This document shows positions 46,365-58,100 of a DNA stretch of 64,000 nt, piece after piece. The first letter of the stretch is position 1. Each line of letters begins with the position of its first letter. This stretch comes from Gelatoporia subvermispora B (taxonomy: Eukaryota; Basidiomycota; Agaricomycetes; Polyporales; Gelatoporiaceae), in contig KB445791.1 in NCBI GenBank assembly GCA_000320605.2, positions 266,272 through 330,271 of the forward strand, read 5' to 3'. A program made the position numbers and the translations under genes. The notes under the pieces were generated by a model. That model saw nothing but the letters and a program-made list of their open reading frames with translations, ran no database searches and was not told where the DNA came from.

Positions 46365-47789
46365 CTAATTGAAGCTCAGTGGCCATGATTCAGGTTCTGC
46401 TGAAACGAACGATATTTGACGAGCCGATGCGTTCTGTAACTCATGAATAACGTGGTCGACTCCAGGACGTTTCAGCCGGTCCTCTTGCCAGCATCGCTCC
46501 ATCAGCTCCCATACACCATCGTCGAGGCCCAGCGGCATCGCCCGTCGGGGCCGCCTGGGGCGCTCGCCACTAATGATGGAGAAGGTAACCCTGAGTCCGT
46601 TGGCAATATCACCGAATGGATATGACCCCGTGAATATCTGTGTAGAAGCTTCGTTACATCGTTCACAAGACGCGAACATTGGAAGGCACACCTCCCACAT
46701 TACGAGAGCAAATGAATAGATATCGCTCGCTGTGGTCGGCACGCTGATCAACAGACCGAACCTCTCTGGCTCAAACAACTCTGGCGTAGTCCATCGCAAT
46801 GACACTTCTTGAATGGAAACAGTGGACAACATGTCATGGTAGGTCAGCTTCGTGAGACCGAAGTTGGTGAGGCATGCACGGCCTTCATCGTTAACGAGTA
46901 TGTTGAGCTGCACGATAAGCTCTCGTAAAGCAAGATAACCATGTTATAAACAGTGACTCACGCCTTTGAGATCTCCATGTACAATTTGCATTCCGTGCAG
47001 GTACCCTAGCGCCTGTGCGATATCTAGGGTCTAACTCCAGTGAGCTATATGTACCGATAAGTCAAGTAAGATGGACTCACGAGCTGGATTCTGTTCGAAC
47101 ATGGTTCTCTCTTTAGATATTCTACTACATTCCCACCATCCATGTAGTCACATATGAGCACTAGGGAAGCATAAGTGGTATTGATCCCGACAAATGGTGT
47201 GATATTGGGATGCCGAAGATATTTCCACACGACGGCTTCCTGGAATAGCAGCTGAAATATCGCGATAGATGTCAGCTCACATGTTATGAATTCTGATAGT
47301 CAAGCATGACCTGTATCTTGTTCTGCCCTAGAGTATCCGATACGAAGAGGTGATCATGGAAGATCTTCAGTGCGACGGTGCGGTTTCGATATCTACCCTT
47401 CCATACAACTCCAAAGCCACCTCGGCCTATCGGCCTGTTTCCATGTTTCTCCAAGGTTCTCTCCTCGAGGGTAAAAGAACGAGGAAGAACATGATTTGTT
47501 CCGCATAACTTCCTCAAAAGGTGGAGACTCTTTCGTTGGGTTGGCGTATCGAGACCCCCGTTGGTAAGCGCCTGTTTGGATATGGTCAAATGAGGCATCC
47601 CGGAAATAGCTTGATACACACAGCGTCCAAGATTTCGATACATGACCGCGCATCTTCACCCTGGAGGCAACTTAACACGGTCAATATACCTGGCACCTTC
47701 CCATCGCTAGAAGGTGTTGACAGCTGTAATACCCTTCGAACTGCCTCAGCGCACGCGGGCCCGTCCCACTGTAATTTTGGCTTGTCCAT
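46365..47789 (-). CDS. Protein kinase-like (TKL type) with NFG in place of DFG
   Basis: Starts MDKPKLQWDGP. A short helical N-terminus (GEDARSCIEILDAV) and LLRKLCGTNHVLPRSF lead into a kinase domain. The domain has a glycine loop IGRGGFGVVWKG, VALKIF lysine, EAVVWKYLRHPNI with the alpha-C glutamate, HGMQIVHGDLKGLNILVND catalytic loop, CLTNFGLTKL, an APE-like TPELFEPERFG and ERCWQEDRLKRP. The metal-binding Asp of DFG is Asn, so activity is doubtful; the catalytic Asp and Asn are kept. Several introns of about 50-60 nt interrupt it. It has the same orientation and N-terminal module as the GTPase-kinase upstream, so the two are probably related by duplication. Confidence 0.72.
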
Positions 47790-47835
47790 GAGGCGATTCT
47801 CGTAATTGAACTAAGTCTCCATGATGAGCACATAT

Positions 47836-50756
47836 TCAAGGCCGGTTTGATGAATATGAGACCTCTCGGGGGCACTCATTCCACCAGTCCTCTAAGTCTT
47901 TGCACAATCGAGTTGCACCGAGAATTCTAGAAGTAGGTTCGCGTGGAGCTTGACTAAAATCACGCAGCTTGTTGAACCACGCGAATAACTTCGGAATGCC
48001 TGAATCAGAGTCAGTACCCGCGTCGGCATACAAGGGCCATCGTAATAGAACGCCTGTGTGCTCACCAGGATGTTTGGTAAAGCCAAGTTGATCCACCAAG
48101 CGCTCACAAAAGGAAGAAAACTGTCGCAGAGATTCCTATAACATTTACTTAGTTGAGATAACCTACAGGCGACCGTGCGCCATACCTTGTCAATAAGAAG
48201 TGAGTCTTCAGCTACTGCAATTTTATGGCAGAGCGTTTGCAAGTGACTGCGGAGCAATATCTAGAGACACAGCTCCGGAGTGATTCTCAACTATCATATT
48301 CCCATCAGCTCACCTGAGACGTCTCTGCTGCTTGGATATTACTACGGGAGAAATGTTGTAGCTGCTCAACAATGTTCGTTGTATCAGGTCGTTTCTCGCG
48401 CTCTTGATGCCAACAAGCCTCTATTAAGCTCCAGACAGCGTCGGAAAGCCCGAGTGGAATAGTATGGTCCAGTCGCTGAGGGCGTTCTCCATATAGAATA
48501 CGTCTCATTGCAGCCGGAATGCGAGCATAGCTCTGGTAAGAAATTAATCCACTAAATATCTTCTGCATGTTAGCCAAGTCAGATTGTAAGAATTACATGA
48601 CGAGGGCCTACCTCCCATATCGTCATTGCAAATGAATAGACGTCGCTTTGTGGGGTCAACTCAACCTTTGTGAGACCGAATTGCTCAGGATATAAGAGCT
48701 CTGGAGCCATCCAAAGCGTGCTAATCTGCACTGCCACACGGGCCTCCAGCATATCTGCGTAGTGGATTGCTGTGACCGACGACGCCGTCAAGCATGCGCG
48801 GCGCTGCTCATTGACAAGAACTGTAGTCTGTGCGCAGATTAACGTGTTGATATTGTGCAGGAGAAGAGATGTGCACTCACACCCTTGATCATACCATGCA
48901 TGATGGCTAGCCCGTGAAGATAATTCAAGCCTTCAGCCACATCCAGCGCCTTTGGGTCACCCATCAGATGCAATATTAAAACACAAATGCTGCTACTTCT
49001 CACCAGCCGCAGTCGATTGGCAGTGGGGTTCTCTGCCAAGTATTCAAGGATAGTTCCGTGGGGCATCCACTCAAGAACCATCGCTGGACTAGGATAAGAC
49101 GCGGTCTCAACGCCAAATAGACGCACGACGTTCGGAAGACGTAGGTGCCTCCACGTCACTGCTTCAATGTAGAGCATCTGTGTCATATTTGAGGAGCATC
49201 CGCTTATGATCTGTTCATCACCCACCTCTTGATCATATCTGTAAGGCTGGTTTTCGTCTGGCCTATGTATCTTCAATGTGGTATAATGACCCTCCAAACG
49301 TCCTAGCCAGATTTCGGCGAAGAGGCCACTTGCCACTGGCTCACGATCCAGTTTCTGAGCTGTGCGTTTAGGGAGGACCATTGCACTCGGTAATATGCGA
49401 TGGTGTCCGCAAATCCTTCTGAGTACATCCAGGCATTGCCGTCTGAGTTGTAAAGATAGATCTGCAGCGCCAAGGGTCTGATATAGTATGTACATCAGGC
49501 GCAATCTCGCGTAGGAGCAGTTGAAATTCCGTACCTTGTCCACAAGACTAGCGAAACGCCTTGCGTCTTCACCGTGGAGATTGCTAACATGCGTCATCCC
49601 ATTGAAAGACGACAAGGACGCTGACACAACGCGTATAGCCTCATGAAGATCAGGGGATGGTGGCCGACCCCCGAGGTTCGCGCTGCTTTCGTTGACCAAA
49701 TCTGGCTTTATATCATCATTGAGTTGAGCAAGTACTGTACGCCAGTGCTTGACCTCCTGCTGCGAAGCTAGCATCTGCGCTTTGAGACGGTCGTGCTCGC
49801 CTTGGTCATCTTGCTCTGTCGCTAGCTCTAGCTCGTATCGCAAAGCGACCTCTCTTGCTCCACGGGCTCGAATTATCTGTAGCGCTTCGTCTCTCAATTT
49901 GATGCCAGCGATAGTTGCGTTCATTGGGATTCCGGATGCTAATTCGTCTTGTAATTTGACCGTAACAGGAGATTGATTCAGAAGAAGGGGTAGAATAGCC
50001 GAGGCTGGTGGTATATCGATATAGAACCGCTGCAGGCGAACACCAGCATTGATCAGAGTCTTGAATGATGTCGAACAAAGGATCTCTTCGTTTGACATGC
50101 CTATTTTATGCTCTACCTTATCCCACATCGTCGTGACAATCATGGCATTTGGAAGTGACTGTGTCCCACAGATACTCTGAAGCATCCGGAGATTTCTTGT
50201 CAGAACGCCGTTGCTGTGAACGTCTGTTATGGAATGGGTGAATATAATTCCACGCAGTACATTTCCACGTTTGGATCTGCACGAGGCTAGCATGAACGCG
50301 GGAACAGGACAGTGTGAAAGAACTCACTCGACCATCAATGACCGGGCTATGGCACGCAGGATCTCGCAGTCTGTATAGCCGTATCTAGAATCACCAAACC
50401 CGCAGACCTCTATGAACGTCACTATGCGGCCATCCGATAGCGTGGCAAGAATGTTCCGAAGCAAGTCAGAGCCAGTGACACTTTTGACGTTTGCAATAGC
50501 GTTGATGACCTGCAGATTTGCTGTATGAGATGTGAAGATATTGAGGACGTGAATACTCAAGCACCCTCGATTTTCCTGTTCCAGAAGAGCCCATGACACT
50601 GAGGTTATGGCACTTATGTTAGCGCAAGCTCTGCATCCAAAAGGCCTCGACAGACACGCACAGCACAACGACATCCTGGTCTGCTCTACTCCAACCGACA
50701 CAATTGTCTGTGTCATTCCTGGATATAGCGCCGTCTACACTAGACCCTGTACCCAT
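47836..50756 (-). CDS. AIG1-like GTPase fused to a pseudokinase
   Basis: Starts MGTGSSVDGAISRND at 50756. An intron brings VLVMGSSGTGKSR (P-loop) into frame, followed by VCGFGD (G3 region), FTHSITDVHSNG and VTTMWDKVE (G4-like). This is a septin/AIG1-type GTPase fold. A helical linker and a GEDARRFASLVDKV module, shared with the neighbour, lead into a kinase fold with a degenerate glycine loop (ASGLFAEIWLG), TTLKIH lysine and WRHLRLPNVVRLFG. The catalytic loop is HGMIKG, without the Asp, and DFG is replaced by ASS, so it should be catalytically dead. The APE region (WMAPELLYPEQFG) and C-lobe remain. Three further exons (48257-47836) add a C-terminal extension ending SYSSNRP. The architecture is NLR-like in spirit, but no defence role has been shown. 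Confidence 0.68.
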
Positions 50757-52095
50757 GTTGGCTTCTCTTGCTCGACAACCGGCGCGGGGATGCAGTGGCC
50801 CTTTCAGGACAGTATGATTACGGCCCGAGCAAGGCTGATGTCAAAATATTCGAGACTGAGGGCCTGACGTGACTCAATCATGCGTGGCTGCCCATCGAAT
50901 CTGCGTGACCACAGCCAAGTTACCGTAAGCGCAGCACCCTTCAGACCTTAGGTACGTGTGTACTATCCGTTCTCTAAAGGTTCGAGTTAGCTGGCACTGA
51001 TCGAGTGGAGTTTCACGGTTACTATATGAGATCGGATCAGATAACTGAAATGGAACAAGATTCAAAAGGGCGTGAATATCAATGGCGCGTCCGTTGTTCT
51101 GGGGGACAATCAACCGCAAGTGGTCGAACCGGCAGGTACGAATAGCAGTGGCGACTGCGAGGCATTGATTCGCAAGAAGACAGTTTCTCACGTACACGTG
51201 CCAGTCATCTAAATTTTAGTGTAAGCTATGCCCGAGGCCCGTACTACGTTTCTCGACTTTGCACGCTTCATCATAACACCAGCATCATTGCAACCCTGTG
51301 CAACTCTGTTGAATATGTATTCTAATATCAGATATCACTGACCAGCAATCTTAGCGCTTGATTAAACCTCTTCGTTACGCTCGAGTAACTAGTGCATGGT
51401 TGGTTATCCTGCTAACTTCAATACAAACTCTTATCTATTGGTGCTCACATCGCTCAAATATCGACGGCGTCTTCAAGAACCTCAGCTCAATAAGGATGTC
51501 TACTGGTTTGAATGACGATTTCACAACTGCTTCATACCGGTACTCCTTGTCGATAAGGTTGCGGAGTTTGAGGCTTACGAACAGTTTGGCCACAATTTTG
51601 GGACAACCTTCGGATCCACAAACTACGCCTCGGTGCGACTATTGGCCGTTGCCCGTCGTGTATACCTCTTGCGCAGGCCTGGATTGGCCGACGTTAAAGG
51701 CATACAGCTTAGTGCTTTGGCTTTCACGCGACTGGAAATCTATTGTTCTGGCCTAGTTACGATGTGGTCAAAGGGTGCGATCTGTCGAGTTCATGAGGAT
51801 CACCGGGGTCGCTGCACGTCTGGTAACCGCGGCTTATCGGCAAGACGCTCGCTTGAGCCGCGCTATCCAATAGAAGCAGCGGCACTACCCAGAAACGCTT
51901 AACCTGAGGGACAAATTGTGCACGTTTTGGAGCTGCTTTGACCGCTTTGACGCTAAGTCAAGTAAGCACGTAACCTGGAGACATTCTTGGGTGGCCACAC
52001 CAGCGAAATGAATCCTGACGGTCGCGAGTATAAAAGCGGGCAGTTACTGTGAACCCCGCAGTCTACAGACTTCAAGATCTAACGGTGAAGATACC
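50757..52095. other. Mostly unassigned; promoter of the first C2H2 gene
   Basis: An open stretch around 51540-51760 (VDKVAEFEAYEQFGHNFG in one plus frame) has no recognisable domain or ATG start. The last 120 bases hold a promoter block shared with the second C2H2 gene. Confidence 0.35.
51981..52035 (+). promoter_or_regulatory. Core promoter of the first C2H2 gene (shared block and TATA box)
   Basis: acattcttgg followed by TGGCCACACCAGC (to 52004) and a TATAAAAG box (52029-52036), 67 bases before the ATG. The same order of elements precedes the paralogous gene at 60.6 kb. Confidence 0.65.
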
Positions 52096-53629
52096 ATGGG
52101 CCGTTCAAAATCTGTGCGTTCACATAGTCATCTTTGTGACCCCGTTCCAAATAAATGCTCATAAATCACAGTACAAACAGCCTGAGAAGTCCCCCATGAC
52201 CCTCTACACATGTATGGCGGTGGATTGCTCTTTCAAGGCCCAGAAGAAGAAGAAAGTTCGTCGTCATTTCAAACGAGCTCATCCTGCGGCAAGAGGAGGT
52301 CTCAGAGACCCAGCCACACAGTCACGGCCCGATTCGCGCAAAAGCAAACCAGGTGTTGGCCCACGGAACAATGGGCAGCATAACGAGGGCGATATGGGGC
52401 AAATCCTCTCCGCTCTGCCGTTCTTGACGATGCCAAACTGCATCAGGTTGGCGGCTGAGCTCATCGAAACTGAGCAGAGGGAGGCACCTGCTGGTCAGAC
52501 TCCGGGGTTGACCTCCCAGCAGGCCCACAATATAGCGACTCAAATGCTCGCCTATTGCACCTATAACTGGGTCAACAATAACGCAGACAAGACAGCAGAT
52601 GAAGTCGAGCCACCCTCCCTTCCCGCTTCGCCTCCGCCTCGGTATGCCGGGAGCGAAAGATTTTCTAGCCTAATTGCACACTCTCAGGCAAGTTTCTCGC
52701 ACCAGCAGGCGTCCAGAGACAATGCCCATGAGGCTGGGGCCCCCATCCGTCGACAACAGTCAGTATCCCCGGCTTTGACGTACGTGTCAGCACCGCACCG
52801 CTCTCCCTCAATCGCGGCGCCCCAGCCCCAAGCTCTGCCCCTGCTGAAAAACATAGTGCAAGCTATTGGCCACCTGCGATCTCCCTCCGCAACTTGTGCC
52901 AACATGCTCGACCGGCAGCTGAATGATCAATACTCCAACGCTCGAGCTGCCGAGGAAATCGCTACCTGGTGCTCATCTGTCCAACAATTCCCGCCCGAAG
53001 ATGCGGGGCTAGATGCTCATCCCGCATTTCCATTCTACGCGTTTCAAGGTCCGCATCCCGAGGCTCCCGATACGTTTTCGATGGCGACACACTCGTCGCT
53101 TCCTGGAGTACCGATACCTGGCCCTGTCCCACTCGATCTCGGTAGCTTTGAAGCCGCCACGGCCGGCCCTTCGCAATCGGGATTAGGACAGGAGTTCCAG
53201 CAGTTCTTTGAGTCTAGTCTCTACTCTGCACACTTTGATGGTGACCATACTGTGTCTTCTTCTGGTCCTTGGCCGTCGTCTTCATTGTCTCCTGTCGGTG
53301 CCCCTACATCATCCCACCTGTGGGAGTCTTCCAGTCATCACGACCTCTCTCACAGTGCAAGCTTCTTGCAGGCGAACACCTTGCATGCAGGCCATACCCC
53401 GGGACCGTCGATGGACGCCTATGGTGACTCACCTTCAATCAGTGGCGATTCGATGCGCTCTGTCTTCGGCACGCCACCGGGTTCTTCGAGTGGCCTCAAT
53501 GCGGAATTTGGGGCAAGCTCGTTGTCCCCTTCGTCTGTTGGCACGGTCATGCAGCCGTTCTACCCTCACTACTCGGGAAATGAATTCGGGTTCTCATCGA
53601 CCAGCTTCCCCGAAGGCCTTGGGCTCTGA
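52096..53629 (+). CDS. Single C2H2 zinc-finger protein, copy 1
   Basis: Exon 1 (52096-52113) encodes only MGRSKS. An intron (52114-52171) leads to one long exon, giving 492 residues. One C2H2 finger lies at about residues 19-50: YTCMAVDCSFKAQKKKK then VRRHFKRAH, spacing C-x4-C-x12-H-x4-H. A conserved helical block follows (LPFLTMPNCIRLAAELIE, GQTPGLTSQQ), then PPSLPASPPPRY and a long Ser/Pro/Gly-rich, probably disordered activation-type region ending NEFGFSSTSF. The paralogue at 60.6 kb shares the M-x-RSKS first exon, the intron position, the helical block and the C-terminal EFGFS motif. Probable transcription factor by inference. A start at 52049 would need GTG, so the spliced ATG start is preferred. 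Confidence 0.78.
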
Positions 53630-55042
53630 GATCCCTCGTGTGCTTGTGTATACACGACGTCATCCCTGATATGTCTCCACCTATGCCCCGTCATTTCCTA
53701 TGTCTAAGCCCGCATGCTCACTCTTTCATATTCCTTCCATCCGCGCTGTGATACGTTTGTTTTCAGCTTCAATGGCCATGTAGCTCAGTATATCCGTTGT
53801 CACTGTATAGTAGCCGTTTGTTTAGTGTCAGGTAGATTTGCTGCCGAGATACCCTTATATATTCGCCGTTCACTTGAAACGCACGCTGAGGACACCCTTG
53901 CTTGTTTTCTACAGAAGGAAATACGTGCCCTAACATTGCGATTTCGAAATATCCGGGTTAAGGTGAATACGACGGTTGATTTGTGGTATAATGATCCACG
54001 ACTTTTGCCATCGCCTCAATTACTACGCTGATATGCCGAGAGAGAGCCTTATATGCACATCAGTCCTGTTCGAGTGAGTGTAGACAATCATGACAGACGT
54101 TCAGGATCATCGGTTCGACTTGTTGTGCCAAGAATGACCCATGCGAAGCGTTCCCAAGTTCATAAGGGGTGATGACCGGACCCGGGCAACAAAATACGAT
54201 ATCCGGCGCTCAAGTTGCTGCTACAATATCCTCAGTGCAAGAACAGCACATGATGTTGTTCTGGACTCAATGCCGTCCCTATCAAGATCACTCAACCCAA
54301 GATATACTCATATTTCTGACTCAGTGTATTTCATCTCTGATGCGCCTCGCAACGTCTGAGACCATATGGCTACTTCAGGAATGCCGACCGCGGCCCGTGG
54401 AGCAACCGTGGGATGACGCACGCCACGGCGCGTCTCCCCGACGCATGTTGACAAAGAGGTTGCTTAGCTTCAGTCTAGGTGACGAAAGTCCAGGCGTACA
54501 GAATCAGATCTTTGGCCAGGTATCAGACTCATCGATCCACTCATGAATGCACACTTTGTTGTCCACGTCGGTCTCAACTCACAGCTTCTCTGAGTAAATC
54601 GCAGCGGTGTGCAAAAGTGGTAGACTGTAGGTTCGCACATTGCTCATTACTGGGACACCGTCATCTGATTATTCACCTTTTCCGAAGGAATAATATGTAT
54701 CATAAGCTGTCGCCATCGATTGCACCAACGCGGGTGCGCAGACACCCAGCAATAGCCCATTTTTGATGGTATGCGATTCCTGTGGGCAATGAAACGCGGC
54801 ACTCTTGTGGGCTATTGAGGTCTCTGACAAATGTTTCTCACACACCTGTCAACGAGGCGATCGCTCCTCCGCCACTAGAGCAAACACTGTTCACACAGGG
54901 GGAAAGTAATACCTTCGTGAGTGGTAATACACGCTAGGCTGAGTGATTCAAATGACATGTATAGTCGAATTTTACAGAGATATAAGTGCGGTGTGCTGCT
55001 AAGAGAGTGCCCATCATCAACGTCCGAGTGAAAGATTCCAAG
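53630..55042. other. No gene; 3' part is a duplicated upstream block
   Basis: The section at about 54380-54560, with the bases just before 55043, recurs upstream of the second hydrolase. The rest shows nothing recognisable. Confidence 0.5.
54400..54560 (+). repeat. Tandem-duplicated upstream block, copy 1
   Basis: gacgcacgccacggcgcg and cgacgcatgttgacaaagag (about 54414-54460) recur almost unchanged at 57440-57490, at a similar distance before each hydrolase copy. The hydrolase duplication therefore includes several hundred bases of 5' flank. Confidence 0.75.
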
Positions 55043-56447
55043 ATGTCACAATACAGCCATCTCTCCACTCCCGATCCTGAGTTTGCAGCAATTGTAGCTA
55101 GCGCAGACCACCCTCCCAAAAACCTGGAGCAGCTGGATATCAAAGTCGTTCGAGAGTTTTTCAACAACGATGTGATGAACCGAGCGCGAACTACCTGGGG
55201 CGATCGCCTTCCTGCAGGTATGACGATCGATTTCGATGGATATATCATGCTCACATTCACCCAATAGATTCAGGGTATCGTGTCAAGGATCATGTAGTTT
55301 CGGTAGATGGAGCCACCATCACTATTAGGTCTATTGTACCTACGCCGAAGAGTGGGAAAATTACCAGCTTCCCGCTTCTTTACTGGATGCACTTCGGAGG
55401 CAAGCGAACAGAGCATGATACATAATTGACTTACGCTCACTCGCCACTCATTTTTGGAACAGGGTGGCAGGTTGGTAGTATTGACATGGAGGATTACCTC
55501 CTTCGCATTATCTCTGTCGAGCTCCAGGTATCGGTTTGTAACGTGGAATACAGGTGGGAATACACTATAAACAAGGATGATGCAAATTGATGTCGATTCT
55601 CTCTAAAATGAGGCTTGCTCCTGAGCACCAGTTCCCCACCGGCCTGAACGACGCATATGCTGGCCTTAAATGGGTGAGTGACAACGCTCAGCATCAGGAA
55701 AGGACACTTTGTTTACTAGCAGTTTTAGGCTGCAGACAACACCTCAATTCTGTCCGTCGATCTCGCCAAGGGCTTCATTGTTGGCGGAGCATCGGCTGGT
55801 GCACAGTTCACCACAGTCCTGACCCACCGCGCGCGGGATGATCCGTTCTTCTCTGCGAGGAAGCCCACTGGCCAAGTTCTCCAATGCCCTTGTCTGATAC
55901 ATCCCGAGGTTGTGCCTGAGAAGTGAGTGGATGCTGGCTGTGTCAAGCTTCACAGGTCGTCTGATTCTAGGATGCAGGTATAAGAGTGAGCTGCTTTCAA
56001 TGGAGCAGAATGCGAAGGCTATCGGTATCAGTAAGGAACTTGTATACGAATTCTATGGTCAGTAAATCCCTCGATTTGTAACTTGGAGCAGTGCTAACTA
56101 GTCTACAGAGAGATATGGTGCTCCTCTGGACGATCCAGAGTGCTCGTCTCTTCTGTACACGTCTCACCGCGACCTGCCTCCTGCGTTTATCCAGGTCGCG
56201 GGGTTAGACCCTTTGCGTGACGATGGCCTCCTGTACGGGAGGCTTCTTAAGGAATCGAGTGTCCCAACGAAAATCGAAGTGTGAGTACATTACTATTGAT
56301 ACAGATCGTCAGCATTGTGACACTTTTCATAGGTACCCCGGAGTACCGCACATGTTCCCATTCTGGTTCCCCTCCATAGGACAGGCTAAGAAGTGGGAAG
56401 AAGACTTAAAAAATGGGTTACATTGGCTTCTCTACAAGAATAAATAA
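55043..56447 (+). CDS. Alpha/beta-hydrolase-3 family esterase, copy 1
   Basis: Starts MSQYSHLSTPDPEFAA, then YRVKDHVVSVDG after an intron (about 55219-55268). YWMHFGG and WQVGSIDMEDYLLRI form the oxyanion-side motif, joined across an intron with GC-AG ends (donor gcaagc near 55399). LAPEHQFPTGLNDAYAGLKW is a hallmark of the hormone-sensitive-lipase-like family. The nucleophile elbow is GGASAGAQ, the acid is in VAGLDPLRDDGLLY, and the catalytic histidine is in YPGVPHMFPF. It ends WLLYKNK. Activity on short acyl esters is expected, but the substrate is unknown. All catalytic residues are present and no premature stop is seen, so this is the probable functional copy. Confidence 0.82.
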
Positions 56448-58100
56448 GTGGCCCTTGAATGTTGGGATCTTAAGACGTAATTTCTAGCTGCCACAGCATT
56501 GCGCATAAGCGTACCTGGTCTCGATTGAGTATATGGACTTGCAATTGATATCAGTCCCACGGATAAGGACGAAAGGCGGCCTTTATAGGCAGCGAAAATC
56601 CAACATATCCACTGCCCCGTCATTTGTCATTGCCCGAAAACATATGGGTATGTTGCATTTCAGGACGCTGGTCGAGCCACCGCAGTGAGTACCGAGACTC
56701 TTGGCGGCGCCTTCAATGCAGAGTCATGCCGTGAGACCCCGCACAGTAGCATGCACGTGCTGCACGGCACACGGCGCGTGTCCGCCCCAGCGGTTCCGCC
56801 ACGAGGGCATCGCGCAGCTCGGTGCCAGCGCCAGGCGCCCCTTTGCCCTGCTGCGATTGCTGCGAGAATGCAATGCACGTGTCTGGATGGCTGACGATTC
56901 CTTTGTGAGCTTCACACTCTGACTTGCTTTTGCGGAAGATATTGTATTCTCAAAGTATTGCATTCCCAACCCTCCCAATGTCTTTCGTACAGTCCTCCAT
57001 CTCAAGTGTAGGACTAGTTCGGACCTGGACAACTAATCAGACACCACAGCACATACAATGTAGAAGCGCATGTCGTGATTCAGAAAATGTTCTCAGTTCC
57101 TAGGGATGCTCTCAAATTACACGCAGAAACTGAGTGACGACACAGAGCCGCATTATCCGACAACCCAGGCACGCTCGATCCGGAATCCCAACACGCGCTC
57201 GTCCATTTTTGCGCTGCCCCTACTTCCCGCGCTTAACCTATATAACCTATGGTGGGTGATCCCCTAAGCAGGAACTCCCATGCAACTGACCTAGTTTATA
57301 GGTTCTAATGCTAGCGGAGGGTTCCCAACACGATGCGAGTGGCTGTGTAGAAGCCGTTTGTCTGATGCCAGGTAGACTTGCTGTCGAGCTCGCCGTCCAC
57401 TTGAAATGCACGCCGCGGGCACCCCGCCGCACAGTCGTGGGGTGACGCACGCCACGGCGCGCCTCCCCGACGCATGTTGACAAAGAGGTTGGTAAGCTTT
57501 ACTCTAGATGACGAATCGGCCAGACATACAGCATCAGATCTCTGGCCCGGTATCATACTCGTCGCTCCAATGTGCTATCTCAGATTGGACTAGGACTATG
57601 TTATGGTTGTGAACGCACGTCTGTTGTCCACGTCGGTCAGTGGTATGCAACCGCAGTAGACTGTAAGTTCGCATATTACATGCTACCCGGACATCGTCAT
57701 CTGATCGTTTGAATTTTCGTGTGCATTTTTCGAAGGATCGAGATACATCGTCAGTTGTCACCATCGATTCCACCAATGTGGGTGCACAGACAACCAACAA
57801 CAGCCCCGCTTCTTTAATCGTATGTGATTACCATGGGCAATGACACGCGACAAAGGGTTAAGGCCACGTATTCGTCTGACAAATATTTCTCATACATCTG
57901 TCAACGAGGCGATCACCCCTCCGGTGCTAGAGTAAATGCTGTTCCCACAGGCGGGGACTGATACCTTCGTGGGGGGTAATCCACGTTAGGCCGAATGGTT
58001 CGAAATACATGTATAGCGACAATACAGAGGCTATAAGTACGGTGCGTTGCTCGGATGGTGGCCATCATCAATCATCAACTTTCGAGTGAAAGATTCCAAG
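56448..58100. other. Spacer between hydrolase copies
   Basis: Contains the 3' flank of copy 1, a GC-rich segment near 56680-56830 that has a diverged match near 59670-59780 (gttccgccacgagggc versus gctccgccacgacagc), and the second copy of the upstream block. No gene was seen. Confidence 0.5.
57430..57560 (+). repeat. Tandem-duplicated upstream block, copy 2
   Basis: Counterpart of 54400-54560 upstream of the second hydrolase copy. The match then resumes close to the start codon (gagtgaaagattccaagATG in both). Confidence 0.75.

Noticed and set aside
49749..49976. Plus-strand open frame across the GTPase-kinase gene
   Set aside because: It is antisense to a long coding exon and has no domain.
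52049..52095. Longer N-terminus for the first C2H2 gene
   Set aside because: It would start at GTG and read through the intron; the spliced MGRSKS start is conserved in the paralogue.
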